Shown one piece after another: positions 1 to 8,095 of a stretch of 25,808 bases of DNA. The first letter of the stretch is position 1. The number at the start of each line of letters is the position of its first letter. Source of the DNA: Nitrospira sp. UBA5698 (GTDB lineage: Bacteria > Nitrospirota > Nitrospiria > Nitrospirales > Nitrospiraceae); assembly GCA_002420115.1 (NCBI GenBank), contig DIHK01000021.1:5590-31397 (forward strand), read 5' to 3'. Made by a program: the position numbers and the translations under genes. The notes below the pieces were generated by a model. That model did no database searches. It saw only the letters and a list, made by a program, of their open reading frames with translations, and was not told the DNA's origin.

Positions 1-76
<76 letters not shown>

Positions 77-217
77 AACCGAACTTTGTTCGTACCGTGC
101 ACTACGCTTCCAATGCTGCGCACGCATAAATCCCTCCAATAGTCCGATCCTTTCCAGCGAGACCTCTGCCTGTATATGTGAATCGCAAACGAGGATAGAA
201 CGCAGGTATGTCTGGCA

Positions 218-1600
218 CTAAACGGATGAAGCAACCTGCACATGCCGAGGCTGAAGGGTCATCTTGATACCTCCTTTGGGCCGCAAGGTTACCATGAGGT
301 AGGGTTCGACCTTGTCTTGTGCCAATTGCAGATCATAGCGTCGGCCGATCAAGGCTAGCAGGAGTGGTCCTTCAACAGACGCGAAGTGAAGTCCGACGCA
401 GGTGCGTGGTCCTGCACCAAACGGCATGTAGGCGTAGCGAGAACTTGGGCGCTTGTCATCCAGCCATCGCTCTGGCCGAAATTGCTCAGGGTTCATCCAA
501 AAATCTGGATGCCTATGCAGATTGTATGAGCCGACCAAGACGAAGGCGCCTTCCGGCAGGGGTAACCCCCCGACCGTCGTATTCGTAGCGGCTTTGCGGT
601 GAACCGCCGGCGCCGGTGGATAGAGACGAAGTGATTCCTCGAAGACGGCGCGCGTATAGGGAAGCTGCTCAAGATCCTCGGCGTTGGGGCGGCGTCCCTG
701 GAGTACTCGGTCCACTTCCTCATGAAAACGTGCCTTCGTCTCGGTGTGAGTCGCCAAGAGATACCAGGTCCAGGAGAGGGCATTGGCAGTCGTCTCGTGG
801 CCCGCAGCAAAAATGGTCAACGCTTCATCGCGCAGCTCTTGATCGGTCAGGCCCTCACCGGATTCTTCGTCTCGCGACTGAAGCAGCAGATCGAGGAGAT
901 CATCATGGTGTGCGCCGCTCCGGCGCCGTTCCGCGAGCAGGCCATACATCAGTCTGTCCATGAATTGCATCACGGCATGAAATTCACGGTTGCGGGCTGT
1001 CGGCACCCATAGGGGGAGGGACAGGGGATTACTAAACGAGTCAAAGGCATACTTGATACTGACTTGGAGAGCATGACTGATCCGGTCGGTGTGTTGGGTC
1101 ATGCTGGTGGTGAACATCGTTTGCGAAATGACTTCGAGCGCCAGCTGCATCATTTCTGCCGCAATATCGATGGTGTCTCCTTCCTGGTCTTTCCACGAAG
1201 CCAATCGTTGCTCGCCGACCTGGGCCATGCGATCGGCCATCGCGGCCATCCGAGAGCGGTGAAAGATCGGCTGGATGATGCGGCGATGCCGTTTCCACAC
1301 TTCACCAGAGCTGGTCACCAAGCCATTGCCCAGGACTAGGGCAAGGCCATGTGGTTTGCGAGGATTGTAGACCTTCACAAAGCGGTCCGACTGTTTGACC
1401 AGGATTTCTTCGGCGAGGTCAGGGTGACTGAACAGATAGAACGTCTTCGGACCAAGCCGAAAACGGATCGCATCCCCGTGCTGCCGCCACCAGGCCGAGA
1501 GGGATTCCAGAGGACGCTGCCTAAACGCACCCAGGTGACCCAGCAGCGGTACCGCTCCGGGAACATCGACTAACGTGAAGGAGGGGACAGAATCCGGCAT
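218..1600 (-). CDS. Cytochrome P450
   Basis: This is a complete 460-residue cytochrome P450, a heme-thiolate monooxygenase. Three family signatures are intact: the I-helix oxygen-activation motif AGHETT at 266-271, the K-helix ExxR (E322-R325), and the heme loop FGAGPRTCVG at 394-403 with the iron ligand Cys401. The motif between them, FRPERW near 374-379, also fits. There is no N-terminal membrane helix, so it is probably a soluble bacterial enzyme. No ferredoxin or ferredoxin reductase lies nearby, so the electron donor and substrate cannot be inferred. The gene stands alone, pointing towards tRNA-Lys across 141 bases. The ATG at 1600 has no clear ribosome binding site. The family call is very secure; no substrate is proposed. 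Confidence 0.96.
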   Translation of the reverse strand: MPDSVPSFTLVDVPGAVPLLGHLGAFRQRPLESLSAWWRQHGDAIRFRLGPKTFYLFSHPDLAEEILVKQSDRFVKVYNPRKPHGLALVLGNGLVTSSGEVWKRHRRIIQPIFHRSRMAAMADRMAQVGEQRLASWKDQEGDTIDIAAEMMQLALEVISQTMFTTSMTQHTDRISHALQVSIKYAFDSFSNPLSLPLWVPTARNREFHAVMQFMDRLMYGLLAERRRSGAHHDDLLDLLLQSRDEESGEGLTDQELRDEALTIFAAGHETTANALSWTWYLLATHTETKARFHEEVDRVLQGRRPNAEDLEQLPYTRAVFEESLRLYPPAPAVHRKAATNTTVGGLPLPEGAFVLVGSYNLHRHPDFWMNPEQFRPERWLDDKRPSSRYAYMPFGAGPRTCVGLHFASVEGPLLLALIGRRYDLQLAQDKVEPYLMVTLRPKGGIKMTLQPRHVQVASSV

Positions 1601-1897
1601 AAGAGCAGGGACCGTATCACACTAGGCGAGGGGCATCAAACGAACAGGGGACACGGTTGTTCACGGTTGAGGCTGAGCTGATTGGACCGAGTTAGGCTTG
1701 AACATCTGGGTACAATTTTGTGGTCAGTTTGCCACTTGCTAACTTCCCCTACAAACGAGTCCATATCATGGATCCGTGTGTCGCCCCTTGGGAAATGCCT
1801 TCTGGGATGGTATTCTGACCTTTTCGATGCGTCCGCGTCACGGCGTCCGTTGGTATACCCACAGGATGTGAGCACTCTGTTTAGAACAGTTGGAGCC

Positions 1898-3238
1898 ATG
1901 GCCGACTCTACACGTCCCTCCTCAGTAAATAAACAGGATCTTTGGGCGAAGGATCTGACGGCCATGTCTGGAGTTCGGCGGCTGAGCACTCAAGTGCTTA
2001 GGCTGGCTACTGCGGTCGGGATGGAGTTTCGCCATCGTTTGCTCGATGCTCGGGCGGCCGGGCTGGTCTATGCGACGTTGTTGTCGTTGGTCCCGTTTCT
2101 CGCCGTGATGTTCTCTGTGCTCAAGGCCTTTGATGTCCACCACGTCATCGAACCTCTCCTGGCTCAGGTGTTGGAACCGCTGGGTCCAAAGAGCCACGAG
2201 ATCACGGCCACGATCGTGGGATTCGTGGATAATATCAAGATCGGTGTGCTTGGCGTCGTCGGCATCGCCGGCCTCTTCTACACGACCTACTCACTCGTCG
2301 ATAAAATCGAACAGGCATTGAATGCGATTTGGCAGGTGAAGCAGGGGCGTACCTGGGAACGGAAGTTTGCCGACTATTTAAGTGCGGTCCTGGTGGGGCC
2401 GGTACTCGTCGTGAGCGCGTTCGGGATGGTGGCCTCGCTTCAGAGTCACAGTCTAGTCCAGCGACTAGTGGACATGGAACCGTTCGGGACGCTGCTGGTG
2501 TGGACCGGCGAAGTGATCCCATTGTTGATGTTGTGCGTGGTGTTCACGTTCTTTTACAAGGTGATTCCCAACACCCACGTCCATGTCCGTTCGGCAGCTG
2601 TCGGTGGTGTCTCGGCAGCCACTCTCTGGATCATGGCAGAGGAGATCTTTGCCAAATTTGTCGCAGCCTCAGCCAACTACAGCGCAATCTATTCAAGTTT
2701 TGCCGTGCTCATCCTGTTTCTACTGTGGCTGTACACCGGATGGATGATCGTGTTGATCGGTGCGCAGTTCTCATTTTTCCATCAGTTTCCTACGGCCTAT
2801 TTGTCTCGTCTGCTGTGGGAGCAGGGGACCTACGTCTTTCGTGAACAACTGGCTCTCAAAGTTTTACGAGTCTTGGGACATCACTACCTGAAAGGCGATC
2901 GTCCGTTAAAACTACCCGAGCTTTCGAGCGAATTGAATATGCCGCTGTCCCTGGTTGAGGAGGAGGTTGAACGTCTTGTGGCCAATGGGTTCGTGGGCCG
3001 CCTTCAGGAGCCGGAAGGGTTCAGTCTTCTTAAAGCACCGGACCTGATTTTTGTGAAGGAGGTGCTGAACTCGGTGCGCAATGGAACGCCGCCATGGATC
3101 GTACCGCACCTCGAGACCAGCGATCCGGTGTCGGCACTCTTGCGCCGTCGTGACCAGGCCGTGGAGCGAGCTCTCGCAGGAGAGACGATACACTCACTCC
3201 TACGACATCCCTCACCATCTCCGTCGACCGAGTCGTAA
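1898..3238 (+). CDS. YihY/BrkB-family inner membrane protein with C-terminal winged-helix-like extension
   Basis: The protein belongs to the YihY/UPF0761 (BrkB-like) family, historically mis-called ribonuclease BN. These are polytopic inner membrane proteins whose biochemical role is unsettled. Visible features are a GLVYATLLSLVPFLAVMFSVL first membrane segment near residue 55, a conserved SLVDKIEQALNAIWQV segment followed by hydrophobic spans, and FAVLILFLLWLYTGWMIVLIGAQ near the end of the membrane domain. About 150 residues follow, including a stretch around LPELSSELNMPLSLVEEEVERLVANGFV that looks like a winged helix. The frame stays open upstream to 1682. I chose the ATG at 1898 (446 residues), with GGAG just before it; an ATG at 1964 with AAGGAT about 10 bases upstream is an alternative. 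The 297 bases before 1898 hold no other supported gene. Confidence 0.88.
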   Translation: MADSTRPSSVNKQDLWAKDLTAMSGVRRLSTQVLRLATAVGMEFRHRLLDARAAGLVYATLLSLVPFLAVMFSVLKAFDVHHVIEPLLAQVLEPLGPKSHEITATIVGFVDNIKIGVLGVVGIAGLFYTTYSLVDKIEQALNAIWQVKQGRTWERKFADYLSAVLVGPVLVVSAFGMVASLQSHSLVQRLVDMEPFGTLLVWTGEVIPLLMLCVVFTFFYKVIPNTHVHVRSAAVGGVSAATLWIMAEEIFAKFVAASANYSAIYSSFAVLILFLLWLYTGWMIVLIGAQFSFFHQFPTAYLSRLLWEQGTYVFREQLALKVLRVLGHHYLKGDRPLKLPELSSELNMPLSLVEEEVERLVANGFVGRLQEPEGFSLLKAPDLIFVKEVLNSVRNGTPPWIVPHLETSDPVSALLRRRDQAVERALAGETIHSLLRHPSPSPSTES

Positions 3239-3330
3239 GGAGCTGCGGAAGAGTCTTCTCCCCTGCGGTGGACTTAAGAAACCGTTCTGTTCCCGGTTGT
3301 CTAACTGAGTCCCAAAAGGGAACCTACGGT

Positions 3331-3807
3331 CTATGGCTGGTTCTCGGGTGCTGCTGCAGGCCTGTTTTGACCGAACGAGCGCACGTAGAGCAGGACCTGC
3401 CAGGCTTCCTCTTCGGTCAGGATCAGCGGGATAAATGGCGCCATCGCTGTGCCTTTGCTGCCGTTTTTCAAGATCCAGAGAAGCTCACCATCGGTTCTAG
3501 CCGTCTGCCATTCCTTGTCGGTGAAATTGCGAGGCAACGGACCTTTGAGCGTTCCCGGCTCAATGTCTGCTCCTAGTCCCTTGCCGTCTCTTCCATGGCA
3601 GGTAGCACAGAACGCTTTCCCTTCAAACAGCCTTTTCCCTTTATCGATCGTCTCCTCGGTAGCCGGCAGCGGATTCTTCCATGTCCTTACCTGTTGGAGC
3701 TGGTCCACTGGCACTCGGGGTTTCAGGATTGCTTCATCAGCTCCCAAGGCGGATATGGCTGGCAAGCCTAGGAGCGACAGTAGCGCGAGCAGGAGATACG
3801 CATTCAT
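3331..3807 (-). CDS. Secreted monoheme class I cytochrome c
   Basis: This is a 158-residue exported c-type cytochrome. It starts with a signal peptide (hydrophobic residues 4-20, probable cleavage near residues 20-23). One heme-binding motif, C67-A-T-C70-H71, is present. The likely sixth ligand is Met122 within GTAMAPF, followed by a conserved C-terminal helix ending in VLLYVRSFGQ. This layout is typical of soluble periplasmic electron carriers. A GAGAG sequence lies about 8 bases before the ATG. The DUF1264 lipoprotein gene lies upstream on the same strand, 101 bases away, so the two may be co-transcribed. The gene converges with the YihY-type gene, with 92 bases between the two ends and no convincing terminator there. 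The redox partner cannot be named from this window. Confidence 0.93.
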   Translation of the reverse strand: MNAYLLLALLSLLGLPAISALGADEAILKPRVPVDQLQQVRTWKNPLPATEETIDKGKRLFEGKAFCATCHGRDGKGLGADIEPGTLKGPLPRNFTDKEWQTARTDGELLWILKNGSKGTAMAPFIPLILTEEEAWQVLLYVRSFGQNRPAAAPENQP

Positions 3808-3908
3808 GTCTATTTCTCTCGTGTTATCATCCGGCAGGATTATCGGCTCAACGACAGGGGTCGGCCCCGTCCACGGAGGATCGGGCCGACCCGGTGCAGA
3901 TGACGAGT

Positions 3909-4427
3909 CTATTTCTCTGAATATCCAGGAAATTTGTGTCCCAAGGACTGCGGGAAACTCACTGTTCCATCAGGGAACTCCTGCCCATGCTGCCACAGTT
4001 GGTACACGATACCGTCTGTTCCTGCCGCTATTTCTACAACCTTGGCGGCCTGGTCAGCAGGCATATCCAGCACTTGAACTCGACCGGTCGCGACCTCCAC
4101 CTTATGGTCGTGGAAATGCCGGTGCCACTGAATGGCCGGGAGCTTGCGCGTGAGGTCCTTGGCGATGAAGTACTCGACCGCGACCAGCGGAGCCTTTGGA
4201 TCGGTGGATTCGAAGAGCAGGCATTGGAGAATCTTCTCGGAGATGCCCTTACAATAATGATGGAATGGGCCGCCTGGAGTTCCATCTGCCATCATATGAG
4301 GCGCCTGGACATGAATGTCGTATCCGACTGCCGGACCGGCTGGTTCCCCGCTCATGGCTTTTTGTGTGGCAAGGCTACTACATCCGATAGCAACCAGTGC
4401 AAATGCCGCTAAAAGTCCTTGTCTCAT
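3909..4427 (-). CDS. DUF1264 (OBAP-like) lipoprotein
   Basis: This 172-residue protein matches my recollection of DUF1264, the family of plant oil-body-associated proteins, which also occurs in bacteria without a known function. Key segments are HMMADGTPGGPFHHYCK (44-60), a segment around residues 67-90 containing QCLLFES and VEYFIAK, and the histidine-rich W101-HRHFHDH-108. The N-terminus is a short lipoprotein signal with lipobox AIGC, so Cys16 would be lipidated and the protein membrane-attached outside the cytoplasm. A strong AGGAGGAGG ribosome binding site precedes the ATG by about 7 bases. The His and Cys residues (H56, H57, C59, C69, H102, H104, H106, H108) suggest metal or heme binding, but this is inference. 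The cytochrome c gene follows on the same strand. Confidence 0.82.
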   Translation of the reverse strand: MRQGLLAAFALVAIGCSSLATQKAMSGEPAGPAVGYDIHVQAPHMMADGTPGGPFHHYCKGISEKILQCLLFESTDPKAPLVAVEYFIAKDLTRKLPAIQWHRHFHDHKVEVATGRVQVLDMPADQAAKVVEIAAGTDGIVYQLWQHGQEFPDGTVSFPQSLGHKFPGYSEK

Positions 4428-4588
4428 TGGAACACCTCCTCCTCAGTTTGAGCAGCCCTCCCCTAGTTTATCCAGGCAGAGAACGATCTCGGTGTGCGAT
4501 AGGGCATTAGAGAGGGTATGACTGAAAAGGATTCGAACAACTTCAAGAAAAAAGGGCTGGCCAAACGTGAGCGAAGGTGTGGTGCGAA

Positions 4589-5353
4589 TTACGATGGCAG
4601 GACCGGAGAAGAAGGCGAGTTCGCTTTGGTCGGAGTAATGAGTTGGTGAGCTTGAGACGGAATCTTTCCTTGGGCATCCATCATCTCAAACATCAAACAA
4701 CACTTCAGTCTCCCGCAGACGCCGAGCAGGCGCGGATCATCGATCGGTAGGTCCATTTTCTTGGCCTGCTTGGCTGTGACCGGTTTCACGTCGGTGAGAA
4801 ATGAGGCACAACATAAAACCAGACCACAGGTATCGATTCCACCCAGCCGCCGAGCTTCTTCACGGACCCCGACCTGGCGCATTTCGATTCGACCGCCAAA
4901 CCGCCGTGCGAGGTCACGCACGAGCTCGCGAAAATCGATGCGCTCATCCGCCGTATAGACAAAGGTGAGCTGTCGGCGGTCCATTGCTCCATAGACCTCG
5001 ACCAGTTTCAGGCGGACGTTGAGATCGGCAGCTTTCACTTTGCAATAGCGGGCAGCCTCCTCAGAGAGGTGCTCCAGTCGAGCAATCAACTCGGCTTCTT
5101 CAGCATCCGGCTTGCGCAAGATGGATTTCATGGCTCGCATGGGTGGAGTAAACGGGGCTGAGTAGGGCGTCGTGTAGACGATGCCGTAGGTCACCTCACC
5201 GTCGGCCTCAAGTAAGACGGGGTCACCGTGCGAGAAGGGTAGCCCATTTGATCCCAACTTTTTGACTTCGCCACGGTTCCGAATCTTGACACCAACGAGG
5301 GAGACCCATGTCGGCCAGGGAGTCAACCCATCATAGTCCACAGGGGATTCCAT
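4589..5353 (-). CDS. PSP1-domain protein, RicT/YaaT-like
   Basis: The protein is a PSP1 C-terminal-domain protein of the RicT (YaaT) type. In Bacillus subtilis RicT forms the Fe-S-containing RicAFT complex that affects RNA maturation and development; the role in other phyla is unclear. The family's cysteine signature is complete: a TCGLVLCCASFL segment, then KPVTAKQAKKMDLP, then LLGVCGRLKCCLMFE, giving six cysteines in two clusters. The N-terminal part (VSLVGVKIRNRGEVKKL) matches the usual beginning of the family. I prefer the ATG at 5353 (254 residues). A TTG at 5422 would add 23 residues, and neither start has a strong ribosome binding site. No RicA or RicF partner is visible nearby. Confidence 0.85.
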   Translation of the reverse strand: MESPVDYDGLTPWPTWVSLVGVKIRNRGEVKKLGSNGLPFSHGDPVLLEADGEVTYGIVYTTPYSAPFTPPMRAMKSILRKPDAEEAELIARLEHLSEEAARYCKVKAADLNVRLKLVEVYGAMDRRQLTFVYTADERIDFRELVRDLARRFGGRIEMRQVGVREEARRLGGIDTCGLVLCCASFLTDVKPVTAKQAKKMDLPIDDPRLLGVCGRLKCCLMFEMMDAQGKIPSQAHQLITPTKANSPSSPVLPS

Positions 5354-5541
5354 GGATCGATCATACACAATTGCCGTGCGTGGTGGAAAGGGTCGACGCT
5401 GTGGAGGGGATAAAAGTTCCAACAGCGGCGTTTCTTCGTGTGATCTTACAACATATTAATATTATAGAAGAAAAATGCCAACACTCGAGCTATCTGCTTA
5501 TGGTAGGCTAATTCACCAGGGAGAAGAACAGGGAGTGGACC

Positions 5542-5820
5542 ATGGGGACCATGTTGAAAGAGCGAAAGACGATGCTCCGAATTCCTAATCAGGTTGTCTT
5601 GCCGTTTGGCTATCGCATCTCAGTTCGGCAGCTCTCCGATGCCGAGATGGACAAACGTGATCCCAATGCCGACGGGATTTGGGATGATGACACGAAGACC
5701 ATTTATGTACGAAAACGGCTTCCCGTGACCCGCAGACGGTATATCCTTGCTCACGAGCTCGGTCATGCGTGGTTGGACTGGCAACATCGGTATATGGACG
5801 ATGGAAAGGCTAGTATTTAA
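5542..5820 (+). CDS. Small ImmA/IrrE-like zinc metallopeptidase-type protein
   Basis: This 92-residue protein contains a zincin motif HELGH at 71-75 within YILAHELGHAWLDWQH, preceded by a strand DDDTKTIYVRKRL. That order resembles the core of the ImmA/IrrE (COG2856) peptidase family. It is much shorter than typical members and ends 17 residues after the motif, so the third zinc ligand is not obvious. No helix-turn-helix domain is attached. GGGAG lies about 6 bases upstream of the ATG; internal ATGs at codons 4 and 11 are possible starts. The gene converges on the EVE-domain gene with only 12 bases between stop codons. No toxin, repressor or phage gene is adjacent, so its substrate is unknown. 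Confidence 0.75.
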   Translation: MGTMLKERKTMLRIPNQVVLPFGYRISVRQLSDAEMDKRDPNADGIWDDDTKTIYVRKRLPVTRRRYILAHELGHAWLDWQHRYMDDGKASI

Positions 5821-5832
5821 GCTGCCCCCCGA

Positions 5833-6303
5833 TCACTCTTCCGTCAGACGCAGAATGTGTTTCCATTCGCCTGAGGTGACCGGCTGAACCGAGAGCCGGG
5901 AGCCTTTTTTCAATAGGACCATCCCTTTGAGCTGAGGGTCTTTCCGCAACTCGTCCAATGTCAACGGCTTCGAGAATGTTCTGACATATTTGATGTCGAC
6001 CATGTCCCACCTTGGTTCGGTGGGTTTGCTTGCCGGGTCGTAGTGCTTGTCCTTCTTATCGAATTGTGTTGAATCCGGATAGGCGGTCCTGACGACTGCT
6101 GCAATGCCGACGATCGCCGGAGGATCAGCGTTACTATGGTAAAACAGAACGTGATCACCGACCGCCATCGTGCGCAGGAAATTGCGAGCTTGATAATTAC
6201 GAACCCCATCCCAACAGGTCCTCTGGCCGGGGGCTTGTGCGAGGTCGTCAATCGAGAACGTCGTGGGTTCGGATTTCATCAGCCAATACCTTCTAGGAAC
6301 CAT
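5833..6303 (-). CDS. EVE domain-containing protein (possible modified-base reader)
   Basis: The 156-residue product is a single EVE domain, a PUA-like fold related to YTH and ASCH that can bind modified bases in nucleic acids. Family hallmarks are present: YWLMKSEP at 6-13, WDGVRNYQARNFLR at 31-44, VLFYHS around 52-57, the W99-D-M-V-D segment and RLSVQPV near 136-142. The conserved aromatic residues expected to line the pocket are intact. I placed the start at the ATG at 6303 because GGGAG lies about 9 bases upstream. The frame continues to 6360 but lacks such a site there. EVE proteins often accompany restriction or defence genes; none is visible here, so a housekeeping RNA role is equally possible. 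Confidence 0.9.
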   Translation of the reverse strand: MVPRRYWLMKSEPTTFSIDDLAQAPGQRTCWDGVRNYQARNFLRTMAVGDHVLFYHSNADPPAIVGIAAVVRTAYPDSTQFDKKDKHYDPASKPTEPRWDMVDIKYVRTFSKPLTLDELRKDPQLKGMVLLKKGSRLSVQPVTSGEWKHILRLTEE

Positions 6304-6399
6304 TCCTATCGCTCCCTTCACATGATCCTCTACATGAGTGTGTTCACTCCGGCAGTGCACTCGGCCTGAATTACGGACAGACTTCCTGGCCCTGAAGGC

Positions 6400-6786
6400 T
6401 CAATGCCCTTCTCCTGAATTAGTATCGATAAAATCGATCAGCGCACGATAGGTCAGTTCCCTCACGGTCGTCTTTCTCGGACTCTGACCGTCAAGATTGG
6501 ACTCCAGCCAGACACGGTCCGAGATTGGTGAGAGGCCCTCGTTACAGAGACTCCACATGTCGTGGAGGAAGCCATCAGGCAATCCGACTTGGGCGCCTTC
6601 CGATTCAATGCGGTCGTCCAGCAGGGCCAAGAGATCGGAAATGGCCTGGTCAGGCCGGTACGGTACAGTCGCAAAGCCGAACTGTTCTTGTGAGCGTGTT
6701 TCTTGAGCTGCCTGGTCGACGAGATCCTGCATGTATTCTTTGAGTAGTCCGATCACATGACCAGAGAAATGTTTCGGCGATCCCAT
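6400..6786 (-). CDS. Hypothetical protein, unrecognised
   Basis: I do not recognise this 128-residue protein. It is soluble, acidic and mostly helical in appearance, with no signal peptide, membrane segment or catalytic motif. Distinct stretches are VIGLLKEYMQDLVDQAAQE near the N-terminus, a central ISDLLALLDDRIESEG, and a C-terminal VRELTYRALIDFIDTNS. The start context is weak (AGAAG well upstream of the ATG). It lies upstream of the EVE gene on the same strand with a gap of about 96 bases, so co-transcription is possible but not shown. Amino-acid composition is protein-like throughout, which supports a real gene. Confidence 0.6.
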   Translation of the reverse strand: MGSPKHFSGHVIGLLKEYMQDLVDQAAQETRSQEQFGFATVPYRPDQAISDLLALLDDRIESEGAQVGLPDGFLHDMWSLCNEGLSPISDRVWLESNLDGQSPRKTTVRELTYRALIDFIDTNSGEGH

Positions 6787-6992
6787 GCGTCATTATCGAG
6801 CTTCTGTGAAGAAGGAGCAAGCTGATGGACTAGAATCGTGGGGTGAGCGAAGCCTAGGTTGAGCAGGATAACTTCATTTGAGTCCGGAAGCAGCGAGTCG
6901 TGATTGGGCGGGGGTACACCTCGCTGCCTCGATATGAGCGACGATCTCTCATTGGCTATCTCATGGACGGCAGGGTCAGTGTACCCGCGCAT
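6753..6992 (-). CDS. Possible small ORF preceding the unrecognised gene
   Basis: A 79-codon frame begins at an ATG at 6992, with AAGGAG about 11 bases upstream. It overlaps the start of the 6400-6786 gene by 34 bases in another frame, which could allow translational coupling. The sequence includes a hydrophobic stretch NEVILLNLGFAHPTILVHQL but no recognised domain. It may be a real leader gene or a chance frame; the ribosome binding site is the main argument in favour. Confidence 0.22.
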   Translation of the reverse strand: MRGYTDPAVHEIANERSSLISRQRGVPPPNHDSLLPDSNEVILLNLGFAHPTILVHQLAPSSQKLDNDAWDRRNISLVM

Positions 6993-7252
6993 TGTAAACT
7001 GTACTCCTTTTCGTCCGACACGCAAGACCCAAAGATGGCCTTATTTGGAAGTCCATTTGGGGTACGGTGATTGAACCGGTAGGATCTGCTGTGCGTGATG
7101 GGGAAGATTCTCTGGTTTTAGAAAGGGGTCTTATGCGCACAATGACCGGATGGACTGCTGAACTCGAGCTCTTGATTCGTCCCACAGACGCATATTACTG
7201 TTTATGCCCAAGTAAGCGGAGGAGCGGATCTTCTTTCACAGCGGTTGCATCG
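6787..7252. other. Intergenic region, no confirmed gene
   Basis: This stretch of about 470 bases separates divergent genes. On the minus strand it contains most of the doubtful small ORF listed separately. On the plus strand the frame of the cysteine-cluster gene is open from 7067, with possible earlier starts at 7133 (AAGGGG close upstream) and 7067. I see no convincing hairpin terminator, tRNA or consensus promoter. Confidence 0.5.
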
Positions 7253-8053
7253 ATGAATTCTCAGCTCAGTGAGCGATTCGAGATTGCTCTAAACACATCT
7301 GCCGGCCAAATTACCACGGCCGTTGATGTGCCGACGGGGTTCGTTCCTGTTACGTCTATTGTGCCTCTCATGAGACGTCTAGGAGAGGAGGCGCAAGCCC
7401 TGGAAGTTGCACGGGTGGGTGAGGAGGGGAAGGTACCGTCGTGCCAAAAAGGCTGTGCAGCTTGCTGTCGAATGTTGGTTCCCCTGTCTGCGCCGGAAGC
7501 GTTTTCGGTACGAGAGTGGGTTCGTTCTCGCCCTGTCGAACAACAGTCTCGGATCATGGCCCGTTTTGCTGAGACAAAAGTGCGCCTGCTCTCCACGGGG
7601 ATCTGGCAACAACTCTCGGAGCTGTGCAAGGCGTCTGATCCTTGCAGCGACGAAATCGTAGATGAAGTGAACCATCGGTATTACGCGCTGCGGCTGGCCT
7701 GTCCATTTTTAGAGGAAGAAGTCTGCACCATCTATGATGAGCGCCCCGCTGCCTGCCGTGAATTGTTGGTGACGTCTCCTGCCGACCGTTGTGAGGATCT
7801 TCTTGCGAACCCAGTCGACACCATTTCCGCACCGCTGCGGATCAGTACGGTTCTGGGATTATTGTGGCAGGACTTGACCAACACCTCAACCCGGTTGATT
7901 CCACTTCCGCTGGCTCTGGATTGGGCAGAAGGACATGCAGGATCGACCGATCGAATGTGGAAGGGTACTCAGCTTTTTGACCAAACATTGGATAAGGTCT
8001 GGCGATTCTTGAGCCAGTCCTTTTCAGATGACGGGAGGGCCGCTGGTGGCTGA
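7253..8053 (+). CDS. YkgJ-family cysteine cluster protein
   Basis: The protein belongs to the YkgJ-type cysteine-cluster family (CxxCxxCC proteins), putative metal or Fe-S binding proteins of uncertain function. From the ATG at 7253 (266 residues) the cluster is C64-Q-K-G-C68-A-A-C71-C72, followed by ACPFLEEEVCTIYDERPAAC (C150, C158, C168) and a further Cys at 180. The segment before it, GQITTAVDVPTGFVP followed by IVPLMRRLGEEA, is also family-like, which supports a start near 7253. The frame stays open to 7067, and an ATG at 7133 has a better ribosome binding site, so the start is uncertain. The thrH-like gene follows 42 bases downstream on the same strand and may share its transcript. Confidence 0.82.
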   Translation: MNSQLSERFEIALNTSAGQITTAVDVPTGFVPVTSIVPLMRRLGEEAQALEVARVGEEGKVPSCQKGCAACCRMLVPLSAPEAFSVREWVRSRPVEQQSRIMARFAETKVRLLSTGIWQQLSELCKASDPCSDEIVDEVNHRYYALRLACPFLEEEVCTIYDERPAACRELLVTSPADRCEDLLANPVDTISAPLRISTVLGLLWQDLTNTSTRLIPLPLALDWAEGHAGSTDRMWKGTQLFDQTLDKVWRFLSQSFSDDGRAAGG

Positions 8054-8095
8054 TCGTCTTAAGAGAGAGGTGCGTTGGGGGAGAGGAGAAACGGA

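Noticed and set aside
1636..1989. Minus-strand 117-codon frame upstream of the YihY-type gene
   Set aside because: No ribosome binding site or recognisable domain, and its right part lies antisense to the YihY-type gene.
3239..3330. Terminator between the converging YihY-type and cytochrome c genes
   Set aside because: Only short stems (AACCG/CGGTT, TCCC/GGGA) are seen, with no T-run on either strand.
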